Positions 43,111-52,800 of a DNA stretch of 64,000 bases are shown here, one piece after another. The translations under genes were made by a program, and so were the position numbers. Within the stretch, counting starts at the first letter, position 1, and each line of letters starts with the position of its first letter. Below the pieces are notes generated by a model. That model was given only the letters and a program-made list of their open reading frames with translations, had not been told where the DNA came from and made no database searches. Origin of the DNA: Agarilytica rhodophyticola (GTDB lineage: Bacteria; Pseudomonadota; Gammaproteobacteria; Pseudomonadales; Cellvibrionaceae); assembly GCF_002157225.2 (NCBI RefSeq), contig NZ_CP020038.1:6468991-6532990 (forward strand). The letters run 5' to 3'.

Positions 43111-45966
43111 TCAGACAGGCAGCACTGACCAGCTATTATAGAAACGATCAAATAGAGTTTGATAAACATCGTCTTCTACTGGCCCAACTTTCACCCATTC
43201 TTTAGCGATTTTAGCTCCGCTTTTTTCTTCATTGATTCTACCCATGCCTTTTTGCAATAAATTAACTTGATATTCCATTCTCAAATCTTTGTCATCTTCC
43301 GGTGATGATCTATCTGCAAGAATCTCAGCTCTAATACATAACATCTTCAGTGCTTTAAGGTTATCTGTATTGAGATTTTCCTGTGATTTCTCAACACTTG
43401 CGATTTTTTCACTAATTACAGACTGGCCACCTTCCGGCCATTGTTCAATAGATGCGATAAAGCTTGTTAATTCATCACGAGTTGTATCGTCAATACCTTG
43501 GTTTTCGTTATATGTATAGCAGTAATTATTAACCTTTTTACAAGCGTCAAAGAATACTTTCCAAGCTTGTGTTTCACTACCTTTTTGTAATTGTTCTATT
43601 TTATTTTCAAACTTTTCTACCGCTTTACCAAGATCCCGTTGTAATGCATGCATTACTTTCTCCGGCAAGTTTTCAACTTCTGAAAATTCTTGTTGTAACT
43701 GATCGCGCTGGGATCTAGCAGCTAATAACTCGTCTCCCTCTAAAGTGCTAAGTGCAACAACTTTATCGACAATACTCCTAGTTTGTTCGATATGTTTGTC
43801 TATTTCGGCTTTACGCTGTTCGTACTGAGCATTCTTTTTATCAAATATCGCATCACAATGTGCGCGGAAATCTTTCCAAAGCTGATCACTATCGCGATAA
43901 TGGCAACGACCGATAGTTTTCCATTGTGCTTGCAAACGTTTTACTGCATCGGTAGCTTGCTGTAGGTCATCCATTTTAGTGATATTTTCAGCTTGGGTAA
44001 TTAGCTGCTCTTTAGATGCCTTATTTTTAGCAAATTCATCATTTAACTTTGTTTGTATATTTGTCATTGCTGCATCAAAAGATTGCGATACACTTTTATT
44101 CGCCGCCCGTTCAACAGGGGAGTAACTATGTAACTCTGATCTCGCCGTGCGTATAATTTTTTCTACATGTTTCCAATCCGCTTTATCCCAATTATATTCT
44201 TGGTAGAATGTTTCTAATTGTGAGACTAATTTTTGGCGTTTCTCAAGGTTAGCAGAGCGCGTATCAGCGAGTTCTTGATAGTATACTTTACAAGGCTCGT
44301 ACGCTTTATCAGCTAATTCACTAAAGCGCTGCCATAGCTCTTCATTTCTGTCTTTACCGCTTTGATTTAGTTCTTTCCATTCACTTTGCAATTTTTTGAT
44401 CTTTGTCGCCAGAGCTTCAGGAGCAAGGTCAGCCCCTACTAGTTTCTCCATAGCTTCAATTAGGTCATTTTTCTTGGGCACAACCGCGTATGCTTGCCAA
44501 TCCACCAACTTTTGGATAGCTTCATCTAGGCTCTCTAAATTACGCTGTATATTACTAGGTAACTCACCAATAGCTTCTGTTTTTTCATCGATAGAATGGC
44601 GCATACCGATCGCTTGCTTTAAACGCCCTTGCTCTGTGGCTTGATTGGCCTTACGAATTAAACCACCAAGTAATCGAATTTGCTTTTGATAACTTTCTTC
44701 TTGTGCCGCCGAATCAGCCTCTAGACGTTTAAGAAGTGCAGTTGTCTTATTGACATTTTCATTACTTGGATAATTATTTTCCATGCGTTCAAAAGAGCGA
44801 ATGGGTCGCAAGAGATTTCGTAAATATTTAATACTTGCTTGTTTGTCTTCCTCAGTTTGATCATCACTTATAATCAAGGCGCTGTGCTGAATCAAAGAGC
44901 CTTTGTCTTTGTATGCATGGGAAATGGTGTCAATAGCGTCACACATCTGGGTGTATGTTTTCACCCATGTTGTATTAGGTTTGCCATAACTCTTTAGTTC
45001 ATTCCATCGATTTTTATGTTCTTCGAATAGCTTCTGGATAGCTCCCAGCGCTTCATCATCAGCAGATTCGAGATCGTATAAACTATTTACAGTTGTCCAA
45101 AGCTTACCTAATAGCTCATGACGATCTTGATCTAGACTTGATACTTTAGCTTCCAGTTCTCGCGCAGCATCCAAATCTTTATGGTACTGCGTAATGGATT
45201 TTTCACAGCTTTCCATAGCCGAATTAAAGCGCTGTTGTACCGCCTCATCTGCTTCACTGCTCACATCCTGCCAATGTCTTTTTATACGGTTGTGGCGCGA
45301 TATATAGTCTTTATCTACATTGCGTTTAGCTTGCTGCTCGGCCTCTTCACACACACTTTCTAACTTGCTTTTTAATTCAGCAGCTTTGTGTTCTTGCTCA
45401 CGAATAACATCTAATTTGGACTTGATTATTTTGTAGGCTTTTTTGTCTTTGCTTTTAAGAGACTTAGACAGCTCTTTCAAAAGTTCGGGCGATTCGATTC
45501 TTTCAGCCAATGACTGTCTAACCGAGGCAGAAGTAGCGGACTGACATAATTTTGCTAGCATTTCCTGATCATCTACCTGAGCAAGCACTTGTGCCTCTAG
45601 ATCCACTTGTCGGCAAAATGAGGCAATAGCCAACAGCTTTTCAGTATCACTCACATATTTTAGAAGTGACTCGAGTGAAATTTCGTTATTATCGATAAAA
45701 TAAGCTAATCTTTGGCGTGCTGCTTTTTCAACCACTGATGACACATCCCCTTTGGATGCCAATTCATATAAGGTGTGACTTACGGCCAAGCGTTCAACTG
45801 CAGTAACTCTTAAGCTGATTTCGTCTGAGCTAACATCGTTGTCTTTTGCCAAAGCTTCTAGTTGTTCGACACTGTACGCCTCAAGCTTTTTTAATTTGCT
45901 TTCTAATGTTTCAGGTACGGGGGCTGGAGCTGGTGTTTTACCAAATAGCTGACGAAATAATTTCAT
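43111..45966 (-). CDS. DUF349-domain protein
   Basis: 951 residues, cytoplasmic, highly charged and largely alpha-helical/coiled coil. Repeated DUF349 units of about 70-75 residues are visible through W-K-x-I-G and R-W-x-E-L patterns (RHWQDVSSEADEAVQQRF, RWNELKSYGKPNTTWVKTY, EWKELNQSGKDRNEELWQRF, QWKTIGRCHYRDSDQLWKDF). The N-terminus (about 1-160) resembles HEAT-like helical repeats. DUF349 proteins are widespread in Proteobacteria with no firm function. It is divergent from the MATE gene. Confidence 0.88.
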   Translation of the reverse strand: MKLFRQLFGKTPAPAPVPETLESKLKKLEAYSVEQLEALAKDNDVSSDEISLRVTAVERLAVSHTLYELASKGDVSSVVEKAARQRLAYFIDNNEISLESLLKYVSDTEKLLAIASFCRQVDLEAQVLAQVDDQEMLAKLCQSATSASVRQSLAERIESPELLKELSKSLKSKDKKAYKIIKSKLDVIREQEHKAAELKSKLESVCEEAEQQAKRNVDKDYISRHNRIKRHWQDVSSEADEAVQQRFNSAMESCEKSITQYHKDLDAARELEAKVSSLDQDRHELLGKLWTTVNSLYDLESADDEALGAIQKLFEEHKNRWNELKSYGKPNTTWVKTYTQMCDAIDTISHAYKDKGSLIQHSALIISDDQTEEDKQASIKYLRNLLRPIRSFERMENNYPSNENVNKTTALLKRLEADSAAQEESYQKQIRLLGGLIRKANQATEQGRLKQAIGMRHSIDEKTEAIGELPSNIQRNLESLDEAIQKLVDWQAYAVVPKKNDLIEAMEKLVGADLAPEALATKIKKLQSEWKELNQSGKDRNEELWQRFSELADKAYEPCKVYYQELADTRSANLEKRQKLVSQLETFYQEYNWDKADWKHVEKIIRTARSELHSYSPVERAANKSVSQSFDAAMTNIQTKLNDEFAKNKASKEQLITQAENITKMDDLQQATDAVKRLQAQWKTIGRCHYRDSDQLWKDFRAHCDAIFDKKNAQYEQRKAEIDKHIEQTRSIVDKVVALSTLEGDELLAARSQRDQLQQEFSEVENLPEKVMHALQRDLGKAVEKFENKIEQLQKGSETQAWKVFFDACKKVNNYCYTYNENQGIDDTTRDELTSFIASIEQWPEGGQSVISEKIASVEKSQENLNTDNLKALKMLCIRAEILADRSSPEDDKDLRMEYQVNLLQKGMGRINEEKSGAKIAKEWVKVGPVEDDVYQTLFDRFYNSWSVLPV

Positions 45967-46234
45967 AGTGTTGTCCTACTTTTCGACTAAAAGTGGTTAC
46001 CTAGACGCCGCTTTAGTGTGCGTCTGGACATTTTCTCGATCATTCGAGTACCAGTATAAAAATGACACGAAACATACATACGGCAAAGAATATGTAAGGT
46101 TTCTCTCAGGGGTAAATGATACAAAGACTGAACAATATTTTGAACTACTGATAGTTTCAAACTGGTATTATCATGCCCGCCAAATGGCACTCAAGGCATT
46201 TTTGCCCATTATTATTACTCAGGGATCTGACATT

Positions 46235-47638
46235 GTGGTGACAGGTACATTAAAAACACAACCTACCTCTTTAAAAACACGAGTTAGAAATGAAAGCCGC
46301 TCCTTGTTTTCACTAGGTGGACCAATACTTATGGTGCAGTTACTTCAGGTGGCTGTTGTCACCATGGATACTGTTATGGCGGGTCGTTATGATGCTCGCG
46401 ACCTCTCTGGCGTTGCCATTGGTGGCAGCATGTGGTTTCCGATATTTCTTTTCCTCACCGGTTTGCTATCGGCACTTACTCCAACCGTCGCACAATTACA
46501 CGGAGCAAAACGTTATGAGGAAATACCCAAACAGGTTTTTCAGTCTGCTTGGATAGTACTTTTTGTGACACCTTTTACGATGTTGCTGCTTATGTCCTTA
46601 TCGCCGGTGCTAGTGTTAATTGGAGCAGATGACGCTATACGTCCGATTGCCAACGGCTATTTGAATGCGATGATTTGGGGTCTACTCCCTGTCCTTTTAT
46701 ATAATGTTTTACGCTTTTACAGTGATGGAGTTTCTTTGACCAAGCCTGCCGTTATGGCCAGTGTTATTGGCTTGGTATGCAATGCGTTTTTAAATTATGG
46801 CCTCATTTATGGCAAATTTGGCCTACCTGAAATGGGTGGTATAGGGTGTGGCTGGGCTAGTGCCATTTCATTTTATATTATGTTCTTTTACATGGCAGTT
46901 GTAGTATTAACGAAAAAAGCCTATCTGCCATTTAAATTATCTAAAGTGGATAAAATATGGGATTGGCCTAGTCTACGTTCTCTATTGCGCCTAGGTATAC
47001 CTATTGGCTCATCTCATTTTATTGAGTCCAGTATGTTTGCTGTTATCGCATTATTCTTGGCACCTTTGAATCCAACTGTTGTCGCTGCACATCAAATTGC
47101 GCTCAATTGCTCCGCTCTGTTATTTATGATCCCTTTGAGCCTAAGTATGGCCTTGACTATTCGCATTGGTTTTTTTATAGGTTCCGATCAAGTATTCGAT
47201 GCTCGCTTCACAGCTTACTATGGTATATTTTTAGCACTTGCCTATGCCGTATTCAGTGGCATCATGTTATATAACTTTCGTTTTCAAATTGCTGAGCTTT
47301 ATAACAGTCAACCAGAGGTTATCGCACTATCAAGTACATTACTGTTGTATGCTGCAGCATTCCAATTAGGCGACGCATTTCAAGTCACTGCTGCTGGAGC
47401 ACTGCGCGGCTATAAAGATACTAAAATTACCATGTATATTATGTTTGTTACTTTTTGGTTTTTTGGTCTGCCTCTTGGATATATCTTAGGTTTAACAAGT
47501 CTTATTGTAGAACCAATGTATGCACAGGGGTTTTGGTTTGGCTTGGTTATCGGCTTGCTTATGGCAGGCATTATTCTAATTATGAGGCTACGCGTAATAT
47601 CTACACGGTATTGTTTGGGAACTCTTAGCCGTAATTGA
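46235..47638 (+). CDS. MATE-family multidrug/Na+ antiporter
   Basis: 467 residues from GTG 46235, which has AGGGA nine bases upstream and gives the usual NorM-like length. An open frame continues back to 45968 but reads as non-coding and overlaps the divergent promoter of the DUF349 gene. Twelve membrane segments are expected. Family motifs include LGGPILMVQLLQVAVVTMDT, DLSGVAIGGSMWFP and IALNCSALLFMIPLSLSMALTIRIG. It exports cationic compounds using Na+ or H+. Confidence 0.9.
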   Translation: MVTGTLKTQPTSLKTRVRNESRSLFSLGGPILMVQLLQVAVVTMDTVMAGRYDARDLSGVAIGGSMWFPIFLFLTGLLSALTPTVAQLHGAKRYEEIPKQVFQSAWIVLFVTPFTMLLLMSLSPVLVLIGADDAIRPIANGYLNAMIWGLLPVLLYNVLRFYSDGVSLTKPAVMASVIGLVCNAFLNYGLIYGKFGLPEMGGIGCGWASAISFYIMFFYMAVVVLTKKAYLPFKLSKVDKIWDWPSLRSLLRLGIPIGSSHFIESSMFAVIALFLAPLNPTVVAAHQIALNCSALLFMIPLSLSMALTIRIGFFIGSDQVFDARFTAYYGIFLALAYAVFSGIMLYNFRFQIAELYNSQPEVIALSSTLLLYAAAFQLGDAFQVTAAGALRGYKDTKITMYIMFVTFWFFGLPLGYILGLTSLIVEPMYAQGFWFGLVIGLLMAGIILIMRLRVISTRYCLGTLSRN

Positions 47639-47708
47639 AACGGAACTCGTTGAAGTAATACAAGCAAGCTCTGTCGCTACTTCATATGATGAAGTAGGTT
47701 TTCGTGAA

Positions 47709-48638
47709 ATGAAAAAAATGCTGAGAAAAAAGATGAAGCAATTACTAGAAGATAGTGACTTTATATTGGCAGAAGCAGCTATTGTCGAACGCTTACGGCG
47801 GGATAGTAAGATTAAGCTTCATGATAGCCTTGTACATGCACCTCTGATTTATGATGCGTTAGCAAGTACTAGCTTAAAACAAGTTTATAAAGACTATATT
47901 AGTATAGCTAAAGCATCTAATATTCCCATTCTCATATGCACTCCTACATGGCGAGCAAATCGGGATCGAGTACAAAACTCAACAATTAATAGCTCTGTCA
48001 ATATTGATGCGATTAGATTCATGCAAGAGGTTCGCAATGAATTTCATAACGCCAAACATTTAATTAAAATTGGCGGCTTAATTGGTTGTAAGAATGATTG
48101 CTATTTACCTGAAGAAGGCCTATCTACAGCAGAGGCTGAAGAGTTTCACAGTTGGCAAATAGAACAACTTTCTACAACCTCCCCAGATTTTCTTTTCGCT
48201 GCCACTCTACCTAATGTTGACGAAGCCTTAGGCATAGCTAAAGCGATGCAATCAAGTGAGTTACCCTATATTATAAGTTTCGTGATTGGGAGAGATGGGA
48301 AGGTACTCGATGGATCAAGTTTGGAAAAAGCCATTGAGTTAATTGATACCAAGACTGAAGTCCCACCTTTAGGTTATTTTGTTAATTGCTCTTACCCCTC
48401 TTTTCTCAACCCTGAAAATATAGGAAGCGCCGAATTAAAAAGATTGATAGGTTTGCAAGCTAATGCTTCCTCTTTGGATCATTGTGATCTGGACGGAGCA
48501 AGCGAATTGCATGCTGACAGCCTCAGTGAGTGGGGAGAGCTAATGTTAGAATTAAATCAGCAATCAGGTATTAAAATTATGGGGGGCTGCTGTGGCACTA
48601 ATAACGAGCACCTACAATATATGGTGGACAATCGGTGA
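47709..48638 (+). CDS. Homocysteine S-methyltransferase-family protein
   Basis: 309 residues of the homocysteine S-methyltransferase barrel. The zinc ligands are Cys in FVNCSYPS and the pair in GGCCGT near the C-terminus (IKIMGGCCGTNNEHL). The N-terminal D-G-A-M-G motif of classical members is replaced by FILAEAAIVERLRR, so a divergent subgroup and another methyl acceptor are possible. Starts at M1, M4 or M9 are all plausible. It follows the MATE gene by 70 bp. Confidence 0.85.
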   Translation: MKKMLRKKMKQLLEDSDFILAEAAIVERLRRDSKIKLHDSLVHAPLIYDALASTSLKQVYKDYISIAKASNIPILICTPTWRANRDRVQNSTINSSVNIDAIRFMQEVRNEFHNAKHLIKIGGLIGCKNDCYLPEEGLSTAEAEEFHSWQIEQLSTTSPDFLFAATLPNVDEALGIAKAMQSSELPYIISFVIGRDGKVLDGSSLEKAIELIDTKTEVPPLGYFVNCSYPSFLNPENIGSAELKRLIGLQANASSLDHCDLDGASELHADSLSEWGELMLELNQQSGIKIMGGCCGTNNEHLQYMVDNR

Positions 48639-48656
48639 TACCTATCACCGATTGTC
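48627..48656. terminator. Perfect hairpin between convergent genes
   Basis: GACAATCGGTGAT (48627-48639), loop ACCT, ATCACCGATTGTC (48644-48656). The 13-bp stem includes the TGA of the methyltransferase-family gene. It likely terminates this gene and, from the other side, the long PspA/flotillin operon whose last stop is at 48728. Confidence 0.7.
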
Positions 48657-48727
48657 GGTACCGTAATCTATGTGACTTATACTATTGAGCGATTGGGGAG
48701 CTACTAATCAAGCTCCGTTAACAAACC

Positions 48728-49273
48728 CTAATCAAAATTAATATTGAGATAGTGTTTGATTTCAGTAAATGAGTCATGGTCGTCCAACCATATTTTAAAC
48801 TGTCTGACCCGTTCAAAGTCTTCAGCGCCGATCTCTTTTTCAAAGTGCATATCCCATTTTTCGCGTTGTTGTTTTTTACGTAATTCCCGTTGGTATGCAT
48901 CGGTAAATATATCAGGTAAATGATTATGTAGGTCTAGGCACTTTAACAACTGCCATTCACCAGTATCAAGCCATGCTTCATCACAATTTGCACATAATTC
49001 AACGCGATTATCTCTCTCAAGGCCGATACGATATTTGCTCATGAAGCGATTACATTTTGGACAAAACTTAGCACCATCGCCTGAACTATCTTCAGTTTTT
49101 ACTTCAACTGTTTCATCCCAAGGCTCTATAGATGAGCTGTGAATATCTTGCCAATAGCGGTAATTCATCAATGGTAAAAGCACACCACCGCAGGTTGTGC
49201 AACCCGCACCAACGAGGCCTTTTTCTAATTCTTTAGGGGCCAGATCATTTTGTTTACAATTAGGGCATTTCAT
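48728..49273 (-). CDS. Zinc-ribbon (TFIIB-type) protein, last gene of the PspA operon
   Basis: 181 residues with two zinc ribbons: CPNC...CTTC (residues 3-28) and CPKC...CANC (about 71-97, followed by EAWLDTGEW). This is the zf-TFIIB pattern found in many small bacterial proteins. The C-terminus is helical and charged. It is encoded 32 bp after the rhomboid gene, so it is presumably part of the same transcript. Confidence 0.85.
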   Translation of the reverse strand: MKCPNCKQNDLAPKELEKGLVGAGCTTCGGVLLPLMNYRYWQDIHSSSIEPWDETVEVKTEDSSGDGAKFCPKCNRFMSKYRIGLERDNRVELCANCDEAWLDTGEWQLLKCLDLHNHLPDIFTDAYQRELRKKQQREKWDMHFEKEIGAEDFERVRQFKIWLDDHDSFTEIKHYLNINFD

Positions 49274-49305
49274 AGGGACTCCTTATAAAGCACATCCAAA
49301 TCCAA

Positions 49306-49878
49306 CTAGTTACTTCGTTTACTTAAACTCTTATTGCCACGAGTCATCATATAGGCAGCTACAATTCCAGAGAAGGCGCCAAAAAAATGAGACTCAAAAG
49401 AAATATAAGGGTCAGTTGGCATTACTCCCCAAATCATACCGCCATAGAAGAAAGCAACAAATATCGCTATAACAATATTGAGAAAGCTCCTTTGAAACCA
49501 AGCGATGGCAATGGATAGACTCCATAAACCAAATATCCAACCACTAGCACCAATATGAACAGCGTTAGAGCGACCGAAAAACCACACCAACAAACCAGTA
49601 AGTACAACAATTATTGTGCTGCTTCTTACAAAGAAGGGGATGCCTCTGATTAAGCAGAGTGAACTAAATACGGCCATACCAATTAAATTATTAATTAAGT
49701 GGCCCCAGCTTCCATGAAGCCATGGGGCAGTAAGAATATACGGTAATGAATTTACATTTCCAGGAAGAATACCAAACTGGTTAAGATTGCCATTCAAGAA
49801 AATATTAGCTGAGTGTATCGCGACCATTACTAGGCATATATTTAGAATTAATTTAAATTGGTCTTTAACACCAGCCAT
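49306..49878 (-). CDS. Rhomboid-family intramembrane serine protease
   Basis: 190 residues, six predicted membrane segments. The catalytic serine lies in G-A-S-G (VHIGASGWIFGLWS, about residue 113), the partner His in ESHFFGAFSGI, and the oxyanion H-x-x-x-N is in GSWGHLINNLIGM. The minimal six-helix form cleaves membrane-spanning substrates. It starts 3 bp after the giant AAA ATPase gene, so it is cotranslated with a membrane-stress operon and its substrate may be one of that operon's membrane proteins. Confidence 0.9.
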   Translation of the reverse strand: MAGVKDQFKLILNICLVMVAIHSANIFLNGNLNQFGILPGNVNSLPYILTAPWLHGSWGHLINNLIGMAVFSSLCLIRGIPFFVRSSTIIVVLTGLLVWFFGRSNAVHIGASGWIFGLWSLSIAIAWFQRSFLNIVIAIFVAFFYGGMIWGVMPTDPYISFESHFFGAFSGIVAAYMMTRGNKSLSKRSN

Positions 49879-49881
49879 AAG

Positions 49882-52800
49882 CTAACTGCCTGATAAGTTC
49901 TTATCTATCTTTTTTGTTTTTTGTAATTTTAGTTGTTGTTCTAAGTCACGTAGACTTTGAGAAACTTCATTCATTTTCTCATGTGTTCGCAAATCAATGT
50001 CTAGTTTTTTATCCATACTCCTTACTAGAGGATAAATACTACTTTCAATTGTGGTTGCTAAAACTCTTAATAGCTGATCCATACCGGGAACAGGCTGATT
50101 AACTACCTCAACACTCGTCTCATTAGCTACTATTGCCTGCTTAATTTCATTTAAAGTATTGATTAATACAGCTTGATTTTCTAGTTTTTTATTACTGTTT
50201 ATATCTTCATTGTTACGTTCAAGCTTAACAATTTTCTCTTTTAATCTATCTTGTGTTTTAGCCTGATCAGAAATAGAAGCTGCAGCATGGGCGATATTTT
50301 TCATTTCGCTTGTTAAATCGAGCATTTGGCTTACTATCTTTTGACCACTGTCTGCATCATCTCCACCCAGAGCTTTGTTGCGAAGAAAATCTTCCTTAAT
50401 CACCTGCCAGCGCTGCTCTTGCTCTACTTTCATATTACCTCGCAGTGCAGCAAGTTTAAGCAAGTTCTCTTCTGCTCCAGCGGTTAAAAGTTGTGCCTCT
50501 CCCATATAATGGTCTTCAATAAGCTGCATAAGTTCGTCATAATTCATGACAGAAGATATTTTTTCCGCCATTTTATTCATATTCCGATAACTTCCTTGCA
50601 ATTTAAATTGAGGCTCAACTCGATATTTATCTGCTTGCGCCGCAGAAGCTATATATTGCTGGTTAACTTTTAGCACAACATCACGAATAACAAACAATTT
50701 TTTCAAAACGTCAACAATTTCATTGATCTCCGCACCACTGTACTGATGGCTCAAATCAGTTGTTGCAATATCTTTTCCTCGCGCCATATCAACAAATAAA
50801 TAGACATCATTTAGATCCCGTGTTGCGAGCGGCGCTAATACACTGTTCGATGTAAGGCTATTTTCAATATAGCTTAAGGCAAATTGATCATCCATACCAC
50901 CAAGTACATCGCCAAGATTATAGATATCTGCTCGGTTTGCCAGCATATCGGGTATCTTAAAGACTTCACCTGACTCGGTATAGGGGTTACCAGCCATAAC
51001 AACACAAAACTTCTTGCCACGCATGTCGTAGGTTTTGGTCTTACCTTGCCAGACACCTTCGATACGACGAGTGCCATCACATAAAGAAATAAACTTTTGC
51101 AAAAACTCAGGATTAGTATGCTGAATATCGTCGAGATACAGCATAACGTTATTCCCCATTTCTAATGCTAAATTTAACTTTTTTAGTTCTTGCTCCGCCG
51201 TCGCATTAGGAGCTTGCTTGGGATCTAAAGAGATAACATCATGCCCTACTGATGGACAGTTAATTTTCATAAAAATCAAACCGAGTCGACTAGCAACATA
51301 CTCCATAAGCGTAGTTTTGCCATATCCCGGTGGAGAAATCATCATTAACAAACCCATCAAATCGGTACGTTTATTATCCCCCACTGTTCCCATTTGTTTG
51401 GCCAGGTTATCTCCTATAATAGGAAGGTACGCCTCGTTAATGAGGCGGTTGCGAACAAAAGAACTAAGCGGGCGAGGTTTAAACTCCTCTAACCTAAGCT
51501 CTTCTCTTTGCTGGGAAATAATATGCTGACGCGTAAGCAAGTAGTTTTCATAATTAGGGATGTGTTGGACAACGTGATTATTTAAACGCATTAAGAATTC
51601 ATCTAAAGAGAAGTGCAATGTTCGCTTCTCTATATTAGGATGCTCACCCATTAAACCGTCTACAGTTATTTCTAAATCCGTTTGTGTTGTGCGTCGGCTT
51701 ATGCGTTCATCAGCATTGATCAATCCCGCAGCTTCTGGGATATAACGTTGCAAATGCAGTATATTTTTTTCGCTCACTAATGCCGATAGCCATGCACAAG
51801 ACAAATTCCATCTTTCAGCAGGCCATCCCATCATTTTTTCCAAAGCCATTTGAAAGCGTCGCCAGGAATCATCATCCATTGAGCGTTTGAGCTCATCTGC
51901 TAATTGGTGTGCGTATTTACTCCCAATAAACTCTGTACGGTCGCGGCCTAGTTCTAGTACCAAATAATCTGCAGCGCGAGCAATATCCATCGCGGAAATA
52001 TCCATGGGATGGGTAACTATAAACTCTTTCATAGCACTGCGAACTTCTTCAGCTAAAAGACGCTGAGCTTCACTACTTGAGAATACTTGCAGCATGTGTG
52101 TGGCAGACTGAGCGCGCTTAGTCCATGTTTCGTAGGTCAAACGTTTATTTTCAAGCTGATCGTTGATACGCTTTATATTAGCCCAAAAAACTTGTGCAAA
52201 ACCGCGACTTATAGGGTCAAAACGCAAGAGATCTGCGTTTTGAATCACAGGAAGAAGTTTTTTGAGAATTATAATAGCATCGTGATCATGGATACCTTTT
52301 TCATAGCCTTCTTTATACCTGGGAGCGGCAAAGTCTCTAACAATTTTTGTTATTGCCTGCTCATCATTAATCGCACGATATAAGGCATCGAGCGTAACAT
52401 TGTTTTTTTCATGCTCAGCTGATTTTAGTATGCTATATGCTAAATATTCGCCTCGATATACTTCAGGGCTTTCCGAGGTAAGACTAATATTCCAATATGG
52501 TTTTAGTGAAAGTAATTGTTGGTCGTCAATAAGCTCAAAATAATCTGTTCCACTGAGGTGTAAATATAAAGACTCTTCTCTTGGAATTATAGTGAGGTCA
52601 AGATCCTGCTGATTAACACTAAATTTATGTCGCGGACCCAATTTAATTACATTTCCACCCTCTTCATAAATATCAGACTTATCTCTGAGCATCCTAACGG
52701 CCTGCTCTTTTACTGCTTTGAAACGTGCATCAATATCATCTGCTTGAACCGACGCATTCAAGTTATTTAAGCTAATGACAAACTCTTGAATCTTTAATAC

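Noticed and set aside
45968-46234. 89-residue N-terminal extension of the MATE transporter
   Set aside because: It overlaps the divergent promoter region, has no family similarity, and a GTG with AGGGA upstream at 46235 gives the usual length.
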